Shown in pieces: positions 15,558 through 24,160 of a stretch of 27,749 bases of DNA (positions within the stretch are counted from its first letter, which is position 1; each line of letters opens with the position of its first letter). A model generated the notes under the pieces. That model saw nothing but the letters and a program-made list of their open reading frames with translations, was not told where the DNA came from and made no database searches. The stretch is taken from positions 1 to 27,749 of the forward strand of contig JBBRDU010000033.1 of assembly GCA_038203615.1 (NCBI GenBank). The letters run 5' to 3'. Position numbers and translations under genes: made by a program. Source of the stretch: JBBRDU01 sp038203615. Its GTDB lineage: Bacteria > Verrucomicrobiota > Verrucomicrobiia > Chthoniobacterales > UBA10450.

Positions 15558-16250
15558 ATGAGCCAATTTTGGGAACAAAGGCTTGCCGATATTCAAGAAC
15601 AACTGCTGCTGATGTCGAGCCTGACGGAACGCCACATGGCGCTGGCCATGCGCGCGCTGATCGATCGCGATGACGCGTTATGCGACGCCGTGGAAGAGGG
15701 CGATGCGCAGATCGATGATCTCGAAATTCGGGTTGATGAAATGGTGATCACCTACATGGCCACGCATGCGCCCACAGCCCGAGACTGCCGACTGATGCTC
15801 ACGGCGTCTAAAATTTCCAATAATCTCGAGCGCATCGCCGACGAGGCTACGAAGATTGCGCGGCGGGCTCGTGATTTGAATACGGAACCACTGCTCAAGC
15901 CACTGATCGACATTTCTATGATGGCCGATACGGCGCAGGAGATGCTGCGCGACAGCATCACGGCGTTTATAGAGGCCAATCACGTCCTGGCCGTCGAGAT
16001 CATCGCGCGTGATCGAACAGTGGACGGTATCAACAAGCAAGTCGTCCGGGAACTAACCACTCACATGATGGAGAATTCCAGAACAGTTAACCGGGCCCTC
16101 CATCTGATGACCGTAGCCCGAGCCATCGAACGCGTGGCGGATCATGCCACGAATATAGCAGAGGAGGTCTATTATTATTATGCGGGGGAGGATATCCGTC
16201 ATGCACCGTCGCTAAAGGAGCCGCATCCCACAAAGAGCCAGCTTGGGTGA
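15558..16250 (+). CDS. Phosphate-signalling protein PhoU
   Basis: A 230-residue all-helical protein, the usual PhoU length, with two PhoU repeats. Repeat one includes HMALAMRALIDRDDALCDAV, DDLEIRVDEM and LMLTASKISNNLERIADEAT. Repeat two includes EMLRDSITAFIEANHVLAVE, DRTVDGINKQVVRELTTHMM and LHLMTVARAIERVADHATNI, then AEEVYYYYAGEDIRH. The ERIADEATKIA and ERVADHATNIAEEV segments carry the metal-binding E-x-x-x-D-type signature of the family. PhoU links the Pst transporter to the PhoR/PhoB system and represses the Pho regulon when phosphate is ample. The gene is unusual in standing alone: no pstSCAB or phoRB flanks it in the window. It converges on the efflux operon with an 11-base gap. Confidence 0.95.
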   Translation: MSQFWEQRLADIQEQLLLMSSLTERHMALAMRALIDRDDALCDAVEEGDAQIDDLEIRVDEMVITYMATHAPTARDCRLMLTASKISNNLERIADEATKIARRARDLNTEPLLKPLIDISMMADTAQEMLRDSITAFIEANHVLAVEIIARDRTVDGINKQVVRELTTHMMENSRTVNRALHLMTVARAIERVADHATNIAEEVYYYYAGEDIRHAPSLKEPHPTKSQLG

Positions 16251-16261
16251 GGGCCTCTACC

Positions 16262-16750
16262 TTACCGCTCTAGCCAGCAGTTCCCCACATCGGTTTTCTG
16301 ATTGGCGACGAGCCGCACCGTGAGAAGCCCACTTCGCTTAGTGACTACTATCGACGTGCCTGGCAGCAGTTTGACCCTCTTACCGAGAAACTCGTGGTGC
16401 AAGGCGGCAACTGGTATTCGCGAGTTGTGCGGACCGGGAATATAGAAGACCTCATTCGACGGGTCGAACTTCACTCCCGGCAGTGAAAACGTAAATGTCT
16501 CGTCGTGGCGCGGTTCGATATCCGAAACGTAGTTTCGATTGCTCAGGGTGATGGTCGCGACGAGCGTCCCGGAACTTGGCATCCATCGGAGTTGGTGCCA
16601 CAACAGGGAGTTGTCAGCATATGTCTGCGCGGATTCTGGGCTGCGGACCATCATGGTGCTTGCCTCGACAGCGGGGACCAAGTGCATGAAAGACCAAGCG
16701 GCCAAGGCCACGGACAGATACGTGGCTCTTGCCGCCCTTGGGGACGCCAT
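16262..16750 (-). CDS. Secreted hypothetical protein
   Basis: A 162-residue protein that I do not recognise. From ATG 16750 it has a Sec signal (MASPRAARATYLSVALAAWS, then FMHLVPAVEA), and the mature part looks mostly beta: LLWHQLRWMPSSGTLVATIT, YVSDIEPRHDETFTFSLPGV, FYIPGPHNSRIPVAAL and KRSGLLTVRLVANQKT. It could be a small periplasmic or outer-membrane-associated domain. An earlier start at 16807 would add a basic RFPTSRLLDVRR stretch and is less likely. It lies 111 bases downstream of the TolC-like gene on the same strand and could be the last gene of the efflux operon or independent. Confidence 0.6.
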   Translation of the reverse strand: MASPRAARATYLSVALAAWSFMHLVPAVEASTMMVRSPESAQTYADNSLLWHQLRWMPSSGTLVATITLSNRNYVSDIEPRHDETFTFSLPGVKFDPSNEVFYIPGPHNSRIPVAALHHEFLGKRVKLLPGTSIVVTKRSGLLTVRLVANQKTDVGNCWLER

Positions 16751-16861
16751 GGGGAACCGTCGGACATCAAGAAGGCGCGATGTTGGAAATCGGGGGAGGA
16801 GACTCATGATTTTGGTTGTTTCAGGGGATGGCGGTTTGGGGTGGAAAACAAGTGTGAGTTC

Positions 16862-18154
16862 CTACTTCAGGGACCCAGTTTGGAACTCGAGAATCGCCCG
16901 ACGCAATAAGTACTCGTATCTGGCGTTTGCTTCGTCGATTTCGGCGGACGTGAGGCTCAATTGCGCCTGGCTCAACTCCACCATGCCGCTGCCGCCATTG
17001 TCGTAACGCGCTTTGGCGAGATCGAGACTTCGGTTCGCTTGTTGACTCAACTTCGCAGTAATGGAAAGGTTTCGAAAAGCGTTGTTCGCTGAAGACCAGG
17101 CGATGCGAACATCACGGACGACGTTATTTGTTGCCTCGTGAAGCAACTCAGAGCTGGCTTGAGCACGCAAGGCGGCTTCCTTCTGTTTTGCGGAGTAGAG
17201 TTTGCCGTTGAAAATTGGCCAGTTCACAATGATGCCACCAGCGGCGTAACTTTGATTGGTGGTGGCATCGTGATATGGCAATTCTCCGGCCGCCCCTTGC
17301 GCCGTGATCGTTGGGTAGCGGAGTGCCTGTTCCGCCTGGGCGAATTTCAAGGCGGCGTCTCGATCGAATTGCAGCTTCAACAAATCGGGCCGATTGCGCA
17401 AAGCATCGCCGATCAGTTCCGTCAACCCGGCGACCGGTTGCGTAGGATCAGGCTCATCCGACAAGTGGTAAATCATCACGTTTGGCTGGTCGAGCAGTGC
17501 AGCCAATGTCGCAAAACCGGCCTCGAGCTCATTTTCCGCTCGGGAGAGAAGGAGCACCGCTTCTTGAAGGCTTACTTCCGCGATACTGAGATCAAGGGTG
17601 GATCTAAGTTCGTTTTTTTCCAAAGCGGCTACTTGGTCTCGCACGAAACTACGTGCCTTGACGGTGCTTTCGCCCACGCGCTTCAGGGACTCGGCGCGCA
17701 ATACCCCGAGATAGGCATTGTCCACCTCCAGAAGGATCGCGGCACGTGTCGCCTGCAAATTTTGTTCTTCGGAGCGTGCCTTTAGTTTGGCACTCGCCGT
17801 GAGATTCGACGTCCGTCCGAAATCTGTGATAAGTTGATTGAGCGTTATGGCCACGCCACCGCGATCCACGACGGCTGAGACCGGCAATCCGGCTGAGACC
17901 ATGCGTGTGTTGTCCTTGTCCACTCGGACGGCCGCAAGGTTTCCAGAGATCACTGGGAAGTAGGCGGAGCGCGCCTGGTCTACGGATTGCGAGGCAGCGA
18001 GTGCCAATAGCTCGGCCACCGTAATTCGCGGGTGTTTGTTCAGGGCGATCTGTCGGGCCTGCTTCAAAGTCAGGGATGCGGAACTTTCGACTGCGAGTAC
18101 GCGAGACGATGCTGCCCAGCAGGCGATGGTGAGACAGAGAATTAGCTTATTCAT
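16862..18154 (-). CDS. TolC-family outer-membrane efflux channel
   Basis: A 430-residue protein with signal peptide MNKLILCLTIACWAASSRVL, then AVES. It has the duplicated outer-membrane efflux protein (OEP) repeat: LTLKQARQIALNKHPRITVA at the start, ARSAYFPVISGNLAAVRVDK, and in the second half LIGDALRNRPDLLKLQFDRD, FAQAEQALRYPTITAQGAAG and YDNGGSGMVELSQAQLSL. Long coiled-coil helices lie between (LLEVDNAYLGVLRAESLK). It forms the trimeric exit duct of a tripartite pump. Its ATG overlaps the stop of the RND gene (ATGA, 18151-18154), so it is translationally coupled and clearly belongs to this pump. Length and repeat structure are normal. Confidence 0.92.
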   Translation of the reverse strand: MNKLILCLTIACWAASSRVLAVESSASLTLKQARQIALNKHPRITVAELLALAASQSVDQARSAYFPVISGNLAAVRVDKDNTRMVSAGLPVSAVVDRGGVAITLNQLITDFGRTSNLTASAKLKARSEEQNLQATRAAILLEVDNAYLGVLRAESLKRVGESTVKARSFVRDQVAALEKNELRSTLDLSIAEVSLQEAVLLLSRAENELEAGFATLAALLDQPNVMIYHLSDEPDPTQPVAGLTELIGDALRNRPDLLKLQFDRDAALKFAQAEQALRYPTITAQGAAGELPYHDATTNQSYAAGGIIVNWPIFNGKLYSAKQKEAALRAQASSELLHEATNNVVRDVRIAWSSANNAFRNLSITAKLSQQANRSLDLAKARYDNGGSGMVELSQAQLSLTSAEIDEANARYEYLLRRAILEFQTGSLK

Positions 18155-21100
18155 ATTTCCGTTACCGGTGAGGTTGCCGCCCCCATTTCCGCTCGCAGGA
18201 GTATGTCGGTAGCATTCCCGTCCGGCGGTGGAGTGGGTCCACCTTTTGTTCGATGAACCAAGAGATACGCCGCTGGGACGATAAACATGGTCAGGACTAC
18301 CGAGACGAGGAGCCCTCCAATAATGACACGGGCCAGCGGAGCGTACGCTTCGCTGCCCGTTCCCAGTTTTAGAGCCATCGGTAAGAGACCGATGAGCGTT
18401 GCCAGGGAGGTCATGAGGACCGGCCTCAGACGAACGCGACACGCGGTCATGATCGCGTTTTCAACACTTTCGCCGTCTTCCCGCAACTGGCGGGCGAACT
18501 CGACGATCAGGATACTGTTGGAAACCACGATTCCCACCATCATGACGATGCCCATCAGGGACATTACGTTGAGTGTGGTTCCGGTAAGGCTGAGCGTGAG
18601 CATGACGCCGATCAAGCCGGTGGGAACCGCTAGCAGGATCAAGAAAGGATCAAGGAACGATTTGAACTGGGCCAGGAGGATCAAGTAGACGAGCACCACC
18701 GCCAGGATCAAGCCGAGGCCAAATGTCCGAAACGAGGAACTCATGCTCTCGACGCTTCCGCGCACGTCGATTGTGGCTCCTGTGGGAATCTGTGTTTCGG
18801 CCAGGATGCGCCGCACCCCTTTCATCACTCCGCCCACGTCTTCATTTTTGGGGGCGACGTATAGATGAATCACGCGGCGAATCTGATAGTGCGAGATCTC
18901 GGTCGGGCCGGTCATGTGATGGATGTCTGCCACGGCGTCGAGCCGCACTGATTTGGCCATCCCAGGCGCCCGGATAGGAACCGCCCGAAGCATGTCGAAA
19001 TCCTTCATGTAGTTTTCCGGATATTGAACCGTTAGATAGTAATCATTTCCGGTTTTCGGGTCTGTCCAGAAAGTCGGAGCTATGAGGCCGTTGGACATGA
19101 GTGCCGTAATGATGTTCTGGATAACCTCCTTGGCGGTCAGGCCGAGTTGCCCGACGCGTTTGCGGTCCACTTCCAGCCGGACGGCGGGATAGTCCATATC
19201 CTGCGGAATGAGCACATCGCTCACCCCCGGCAGCGCGCTCACCTTTCGCGCAATGGCGGATGCCGTTTCGTGCGTTGCCTTCAAATTGGACCCGCTGATT
19301 TGAATGTCGATAGGCGCCGGCTGACCCAGGTTTAACACAGCATCCACCAGGCCGCCGGATTGAAAGTAAGCGCTGATCTGCGGCATCTCGGATCGGATGC
19401 GCCGCCGCACACGATCCATGTATTCGTAGCTGCCGATTCGATGCTTTTCCTTGAGGCTGACCTGGACGATGGCGGTGTGCTGGGCCGTATTGGAATTGTA
19501 GATGGCCGAAAAATCCGGCGTGATCCCAATATTGGAAACTATCAGTTCAAGGTCGTCCTTCCGCACTTCGGCCCGGCAGATTTGTTCGACCTGTTCGACA
19601 AGTTTCTCGTTCACTTCCAGCCGAGTGCCGGACTGTGCCTTGAGGTTGATGTAGAACTGCCCTGGATCAGTGCGGGGAAAATACGAGACGCCAACCAGCG
19701 GGTAGAGGGTGAGGCTGAGAAGGAAAAGCCCCGACAATCCCAGAACGGTCGCAGCGGGCCGCAAGAGCGAACGTTTCAACAGCCCCTCGTAACGGTGGAG
19801 TAGCGCATGGAACTTTTGATTGAACCACCCGTTGAAGCCTTTCGCCTCGCTGTCGTTGTGAGCGCGCTTGATCCATTTGGCACAGAAGAGCGGGACCACG
19901 GTGAGCGCCACGAGGTAGGAAGCCAGCAGGGAGAGCACGACAGCCAGGGCCAGCGCCATGAAGAGATATCGACTGGCCCCATAGAGAAAGATGACCGGGA
20001 AAAAAACGATCGAGGTGGTAAGCGTCGCGGCGAGAACAGGCAACGCCACTTCGCGGCCGCCCTCTTCGGCCGCAACCTCGGGCGATTCGCCCATTTCGAG
20101 GTGCCGAAATATATTCTCCAGGACGACCACCGAATTGTCGATCAGGCGCGAAAAGGCGAGGGCGAGCCCACCAAGGATCATGGTATTGATCGTTCCTCCG
20201 CCGGCGGCCAGGGCGATGAATGTCGCCAGTGCGGAAAGCGGAATCGAGAGAAACACCGCCGCCGTGGCGCGGAGGCTTCCCAGAAAAATGAGAATCATCA
20301 ATCCAGTCAGGACGAGCCCAATGCCCCCTTCGTGAAGGAGATTCTCAACGGCGTTCTTGACGAAGACGGATTGGTCGAACACCACCTGTGTCACCAGCTT
20401 CTTTGGCACGTCGACCAGCTTGGTCAGTGCCTGGCGAACACCATTGACAATGGCAATCGTGTTGGCGTCGCCGCCTTGCTTCAGCACTGGCTGGTAGGCG
20501 GATCGCTGGCCGTCCACACGAACGATATTATACTGATTTTGCGAGGCATCTTTCGCTTCCGCCACGTCGCCGACGAGAACCGACGATTGGCCGACCGTTT
20601 TCAGTGGAATGGCAGCGATGTCCGCGATCTGCTCAACCTCGCTGTTGGCGTAGATGTTGTAATCGAATGGACCCACCCGGATGTCTCCCGCAGGCAGGAT
20701 CACATTCGAGTCATTCACGGATCGAACGACATCCATGAGGCTGAGTTGGTGAGCCTCGAGTTTGAGCGGGTCCACATAGATCATGATCTGGCGGTAGCGT
20801 CCGCCGAAGGGTTGCGGCAGCGCGGCGCCTGGCACCACGGCAACCTGCGTGCGCACCTTGTAATGGCCGATATCGCGAAGCTCCGATTCGTTCATACCTT
20901 CGCCTTTGAGCGTGATCAGGCAGACGGGTTGGCTGGAGGCGTCGAATTTGAGTACCACGGGGGGGAGGGTGCCCGGGGGAAGGCGTCGTAACTCGGCCAT
21001 CGCGAGGTTGCCTACTGTGCTGACGGCAGAGTCCGGACTGGCTCCCGGTTGAAAATAGATTTTGATCAGGCTCGCCCCTGGAAGGGAGCGCGATTCCATA

Positions 21101-21330
21101 TGGTCGATTCCTCCGGCCAGTGTGAGCATGCGTTCGAGTCGCGAGGTGAGATCCTGTTCAATCTGCTCCGGCGGCATGCCGGGATAGAAGGTAGCGACCA
21201 CGACCACTGGAATCTTGATTTCTGGAAATAGATCCACCGGCATCATCGTCAGGCTGGTTACCCCGACAACGATCGTGATGAGGCAAAAAACCAGAATCAG
21301 ATATGGATAACGAATGGCAAATCGCGACAC
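18151..21330 (-). CDS. RND efflux transporter, HAE1/AcrB-like
   Basis: A 1059-residue inner-membrane pump of usual length. It starts MSRFAIRYPYLILVFCLITI (GTG at 21330; no ATG is available) and continues with PVDLFPEIKIPVVVVATFYP and GMPPEQIEQDLTSRLER, the first porter domain, transmembrane block 1 (GGLALAFSRLIDNSVVVLEN near 388-406), the second porter domain and block 2 (MGIVMMVGIVVSNSILIVEF). It exports hydrophobic or amphiphilic compounds using the proton gradient. The TM4 position equivalent to AcrB Asp408 is Asn399 (preceded by Asp398), and the TM10 position equivalent to Lys940 is Ser, a pattern seen in several non-AcrB HAE1 branches, so a different proton relay is expected rather than inactivity. 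It is third in a five-gene operon. Confidence 0.93.
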   Translation of the reverse strand: MSRFAIRYPYLILVFCLITIVVGVTSLTMMPVDLFPEIKIPVVVVATFYPGMPPEQIEQDLTSRLERMLTLAGGIDHMESRSLPGASLIKIYFQPGASPDSAVSTVGNLAMAELRRLPPGTLPPVVLKFDASSQPVCLITLKGEGMNESELRDIGHYKVRTQVAVVPGAALPQPFGGRYRQIMIYVDPLKLEAHQLSLMDVVRSVNDSNVILPAGDIRVGPFDYNIYANSEVEQIADIAAIPLKTVGQSSVLVGDVAEAKDASQNQYNIVRVDGQRSAYQPVLKQGGDANTIAIVNGVRQALTKLVDVPKKLVTQVVFDQSVFVKNAVENLLHEGGIGLVLTGLMILIFLGSLRATAAVFLSIPLSALATFIALAAGGGTINTMILGGLALAFSRLIDNSVVVLENIFRHLEMGESPEVAAEEGGREVALPVLAATLTTSIVFFPVIFLYGASRYLFMALALAVVLSLLASYLVALTVVPLFCAKWIKRAHNDSEAKGFNGWFNQKFHALLHRYEGLLKRSLLRPAATVLGLSGLFLLSLTLYPLVGVSYFPRTDPGQFYINLKAQSGTRLEVNEKLVEQVEQICRAEVRKDDLELIVSNIGITPDFSAIYNSNTAQHTAIVQVSLKEKHRIGSYEYMDRVRRRIRSEMPQISAYFQSGGLVDAVLNLGQPAPIDIQISGSNLKATHETASAIARKVSALPGVSDVLIPQDMDYPAVRLEVDRKRVGQLGLTAKEVIQNIITALMSNGLIAPTFWTDPKTGNDYYLTVQYPENYMKDFDMLRAVPIRAPGMAKSVRLDAVADIHHMTGPTEISHYQIRRVIHLYVAPKNEDVGGVMKGVRRILAETQIPTGATIDVRGSVESMSSSFRTFGLGLILAVVLVYLILLAQFKSFLDPFLILLAVPTGLIGVMLTLSLTGTTLNVMSLMGIVMMVGIVVSNSILIVEFARQLREDGESVENAIMTACRVRLRPVLMTSLATLIGLLPMALKLGTGSEAYAPLARVIIGGLLVSVVLTMFIVPAAYLLVHRTKGGPTPPPDGNATDILLRAEMGAATSPVTEI

Positions 21331-21347
21331 GAAAGGGGGGATGCGAG

Positions 21348-22037
21348 CTAAGAGGCTTTCACGGCGTGGCGAAGTTTCTCCAACGAGAATTCCGGCGAGT
21401 GGCAGAGATCGATGATTTGACGTTCGTGCTCGCGAATCTTGGCCACCGTGGCGGGGATCTCCCCTACGATCTCTTTCGGCACTGTGAGCACTCCGTGGAT
21501 GTCGCCGTGCAGAAGATCACCCGAGTGAACTGTCATTCCTTCGACATCGACAGTCCCGCCGAACTCGATGATGTGCGCGTACGAGTGGGAAACCCCGAGG
21601 CTCGCGGCAAAAAGCTGAAATCCCATCGTCTCCACCGCGGATACGTCCCTTACGGCCCCATTGGTGATTCCGCCCACGCAATCCAGCGCCTGTAAAATGT
21701 GAGCATGCACCTCTCCCAGGAGGGTTCCCATGCCGGGTTCGGCATCCATGTCCTCAATCACGATTACTCTCGGAGTGGGGACGGTCAGGATGTAGTTCCA
21801 CCAGTCTGTGCGGTCTGAGTACACCTGCCCTGGCATGGGCGGGTGGGAACACCGAATGCGTACGGTCGCTGCAAAGCCAACCAATGAGGTGGGGGACGCC
21901 GTGATGCGGCGAATCGTTCGGCCGGCGAAGCCTACGTTACGAAGCCGCTCAGTCAGTCGCTCGATGGCGTTGGAAACACTGCAAGTGTCGAGTCCTTTTA
22001 GCGCTTCGACCAACTCCCCGGAAAGAGCTTCACCCAT
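21348..22037 (-). CDS. RraA-like aldolase/lyase-family protein
   Basis: A 229-residue protein of the RraA-like family, which includes RNase E inhibitor RraA and HMG/CHA aldolases. The core LGEVHAHILQALDCVGGITN plus GAVRDVSAVETMGFQLFA (catalytic-type Arg129-Asp130) and FGGTVDVEGMTVHSGDLLHG followed by DIHGVLTVPKEI are family hallmarks. The length and conserved metal/substrate loop favour an enzyme (oxo-acid aldolase or decarboxylase type) over an RNase E regulator. It begins 5 bases after the stop of the membrane-fusion gene and ends 17 bases before the RND gene, so it is an embedded operon member. That position is odd and suggests the pump exports a product, or a toxic aldehyde or oxo-acid, linked to this enzyme. 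This link is inference only. Confidence 0.87.
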   Translation of the reverse strand: MGEALSGELVEALKGLDTCSVSNAIERLTERLRNVGFAGRTIRRITASPTSLVGFAATVRIRCSHPPMPGQVYSDRTDWWNYILTVPTPRVIVIEDMDAEPGMGTLLGEVHAHILQALDCVGGITNGAVRDVSAVETMGFQLFAASLGVSHSYAHIIEFGGTVDVEGMTVHSGDLLHGDIHGVLTVPKEIVGEIPATVAKIREHERQIIDLCHSPEFSLEKLRHAVKAS

Positions 22038-22042
22038 AATCT

Positions 22043-23173
22043 CTAGTTCACCTTCGAGGTCTGAATCAGCTTTGGTTGAACGCTGTCTCCGGGGGTGACT
22101 TGGGCGCGACTTCCTAAAAGAACCATTTCGTCTTCTTCCGCGCCGCTCAGGATCTCAATCTTCGTCGGCGTCTCAAGGCCCACGGTGACCGTTCGGACCT
22201 CGACAAGGTGTTGCTTATTGACGACGTAAACGCTCGCCCCCGTTTTTTCGCGCAGGACCGCTTCGATGGGAACGAACAGGCAATTCTTTTTCTGTTCCGT
22301 TTTGAGCACCGCGACTGCGTAGATGCCGGGGAGAAGCGAGAGATCGGCATTAGGCACATCTACCTCGGCTTCCATGGTGCGCGTCGACGTTTCCACTTTT
22401 CGGGCGAATCGGGCTATCGTTCCCGAAATGGTCCTGTTCAGGGAGGTGATATGCAGTTCGACCGGATCGCCCACCCTGATATTGGATACGAACGAAATGG
22501 AGACGGGGAACACGGCCCGCAACCTGTCATTCTCGGAAAGTCGGACCACTGGCAGGGCGCCGGTGCTGGTTCCCGCTTGAATCAAAGCCCCAGGATCGGC
22601 ATGACGCTTTGTTACAACTCCTGCGAATGGCGCGGTGATCTGCGAATAGTCCAGCATGGCACGCAACTTTTTCACCTCCGACTCCGCGACATTGGCTTGC
22701 TCATTTGCGGCCTCCAGCGTCGCTGCGGCCGATCTGTCGTGAGCTTTGGCAGAATCAAGAGTTTGGGCCGCAATCAAGTGGGGTTGCGCTTTATCCGTGG
22801 CGGTGAGTCGGACGAAATCGACATGCGCCTCGTCGGAGGTTGCACGCACCCGTTCCACTTCGGCGCGGCTGCGGCGAGCTTCCGCCAGCGAGTGCTCCAG
22901 TTCGATTTTCAGTTCCGGGACGTCCAGCGTGGCTAGGAGTTGACCCTCCCGGACGACGTCGCCGATATCCACCTTCATGGAATCGAGATAGCCGGTCACC
23001 TTCGCATGGAGTTCGATCTCCATGTAGGGCCGCAGTTCTGCGTCGAATGAAACTTCCCGCGCACCATCACTGCGAGAAACGCAACTCACAGCGACGGTCG
23101 GCTGAGCAGCATATGTCGTACCGCATAAAAACGATGCGATACACGCTATGGGCGCCAAGCACATTTTCTTCAT
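22043..23173 (-). CDS. RND membrane-fusion (periplasmic adaptor) protein
   Basis: A 376-residue adaptor. Signal peptide MKKMCLAPIACIASFLCGTT then YAAQP. The order is that of HlyD/AcrA-type adaptors: first biotinyl-lipoyl half (ELHAKVTGYLDSMKVDIGDV and REGQLLATLDVPEL), an alpha-hairpin coiled coil (residues about 75-150, ELEHSLAEARRSRAEVERVR), second lipoyl half (ITAPFAGVVTKRHADPGALI), a beta-barrel and a membrane-proximal domain (LFVPIEAVLREKTGASVYVV). No lipobox Cys at the cleavage site is evident, so it is probably periplasmic rather than lipid-anchored. I chose the ATG at 23173 to give a standard signal; an ATG at 23197 is possible. It is the first gene of the efflux operon, with a TGTCA-repeat about 100 bases upstream. 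Confidence 0.9.
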   Translation of the reverse strand: MKKMCLAPIACIASFLCGTTYAAQPTVAVSCVSRSDGAREVSFDAELRPYMEIELHAKVTGYLDSMKVDIGDVVREGQLLATLDVPELKIELEHSLAEARRSRAEVERVRATSDEAHVDFVRLTATDKAQPHLIAAQTLDSAKAHDRSAAATLEAANEQANVAESEVKKLRAMLDYSQITAPFAGVVTKRHADPGALIQAGTSTGALPVVRLSENDRLRAVFPVSISFVSNIRVGDPVELHITSLNRTISGTIARFARKVETSTRTMEAEVDVPNADLSLLPGIYAVAVLKTEQKKNCLFVPIEAVLREKTGASVYVVNKQHLVEVRTVTVGLETPTKIEILSGAEEDEMVLLGSRAQVTPGDSVQPKLIQTSKVN

Positions 23174-23269
23174 GGGGAGTAAAACTTTGGAGAACATTGG
23201 TTCTATAAGCTCCGGCTCTGAGCCGGCGTTGCGGCGATATGAGTCGATCGGCATGGATTTCCTTTGGAA

Positions 23270-23289
23270 AATGTCACACAAATGTCACA
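23270..23289. promoter_or_regulatory. Pho-box-like TGTCA direct repeat
   Basis: AATGTCACA occurs at 23270-23278 and again at 23281-23289, an 11-bp period. The PhoB box consensus is two CTGTCA(T/C)-type half-sites at 11-bp spacing, so TGTCAC plus five bases plus TGTCAC fits well. It lies 97 bases upstream of the membrane-fusion gene start but points to the plus strand, opposite to that operon. Nothing intact lies downstream on the plus strand. Confidence 0.4.
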
Positions 23290-23372
23290 TTCGATTCATT
23301 TCGACGGTCTAATAACTTAATTATATCACAACCCAATCGCGCCATGTTGATCGGCAGGAGATGATCACGCCG

Positions 23373-24110
23373 CTAACCGGCACCCGGTGCATCTCGGTCT
23401 CTGTCAACCTCCGTGCTTCTGTTCCCAGTGTGCACCCACCTACTCAGCGCACAATACGCGTCCTTGCGTGTCCGTGGCATCCACCTCCGCAGCCTGCTGG
23501 CGCGGCTGGAAGCGCCGAGGGCGCCGAGGGCGCCGAGAGTGGCGCGGTGGGTGAAGAGCCGCCGCAGGTCTATGAAAAGCAAGCGCACGCAGGCGATGAC
23601 GGCCTTCTTCTTGCGCACGGAGCTGCCGTGACTCTGGATGATCGGTCCCCACTTGGCGAAGGCGCGCCAGCGCGGTTCCCAGCGCAACAGCCGATAGACC
23701 GCCTCGGTGAGCAAGCTGCGCAAACGCCGGTTGCCTTGCCGATCGATGCCACCGCGGAGTTGGCCGTCGGCGCCCGTGCTGCTTTCGCTGGGCGCACAGC
23801 CCAGGTAGCTGCCGACCTTCTTGCGATTGCTGAAGCGCTGCCAATCCATGACCTCCACGCAAGCGGTCAAGGCCGTCAATTGGCCAAGGCCATGCGGCAA
23901 TGGGATATCGACCGTGGCGGCGGCTACCGCCGTGATCCGGGCATCGAGTTCGAGGATCTGTGCATGGAGAGCCTGGGCGATGGCCCGCTGCGGCTCGAGC
24001 GCGCCGCGCAACCACTCCTCGCCGGCGGCGGTGAGTTGAGCGACCAGGCGCGGCCACATCTTTTTGCCCCACCAGCATTCCGGAAAGTCGAGCTGGCCGA
24101 AGCTTATCGC
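23373..24110 (-). pseudogene. IS110-family transposase, N-terminal domain missing
   Basis: From about 24110 the minus strand encodes FGQLDFPECWWGKKMWPRLV, a helical linker with LDARITAVAAATVD, then LPHGLGQLTALTACVEVMDW, RFSNRKKVGSYLGCAPSESS, LRGGIDRQGNRRLRSLLTEA and RKKKAVIACVRLLFIDLRR. This is the C-terminal Transposase_20 domain of IS110 elements, with its catalytic Ser in the GCAPSESS region. The N-terminal DEDD (RuvC-like) domain of about 150 residues is absent; upstream is an intrinsic terminator and then an unrelated gene. The C-terminal extension carries three 9-bp units (GCGCCGAGG, 23512-23538) coding LGA repeats. It cannot transpose by itself. Confidence 0.85.
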
Positions 24111-24119
24111 CCGACAGCT

Positions 24120-24153
24120 AAAAAAGCAGGCCGAGCCAGCCGGTCTGCTTTTC
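24120..24153 (-). terminator. Intrinsic terminator of the clamp/DUF932 module
   Basis: On the minus strand AAAAGCAGACCGGCTGGCTC is followed by GGCCTGCTTTTTT: outer AGCAG and CTGCT arms, inner CCG and CGG pairs around one mismatch, and a six-T tract at 24125-24120. It starts 8 bases after the stop of the last small gene of the operon. The A tract on the other side could make it bidirectional. Confidence 0.75.
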
Positions 24154-24160
24154 TGATCAC

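Noticed and set aside
19807..20991. 394-codon plus-strand open frame
   Set aside because: Antisense to the RND pump gene, highly charged low-complexity composition and no recognisable domain; a shadow of the coding strand.
23512..23538. Three tandem 9-bp units (GCGCCGAGG), considered as a CRISPR or VNTR
   Set aside because: Too short and without spacers; an in-frame expansion in the degenerate transposase C-terminus.
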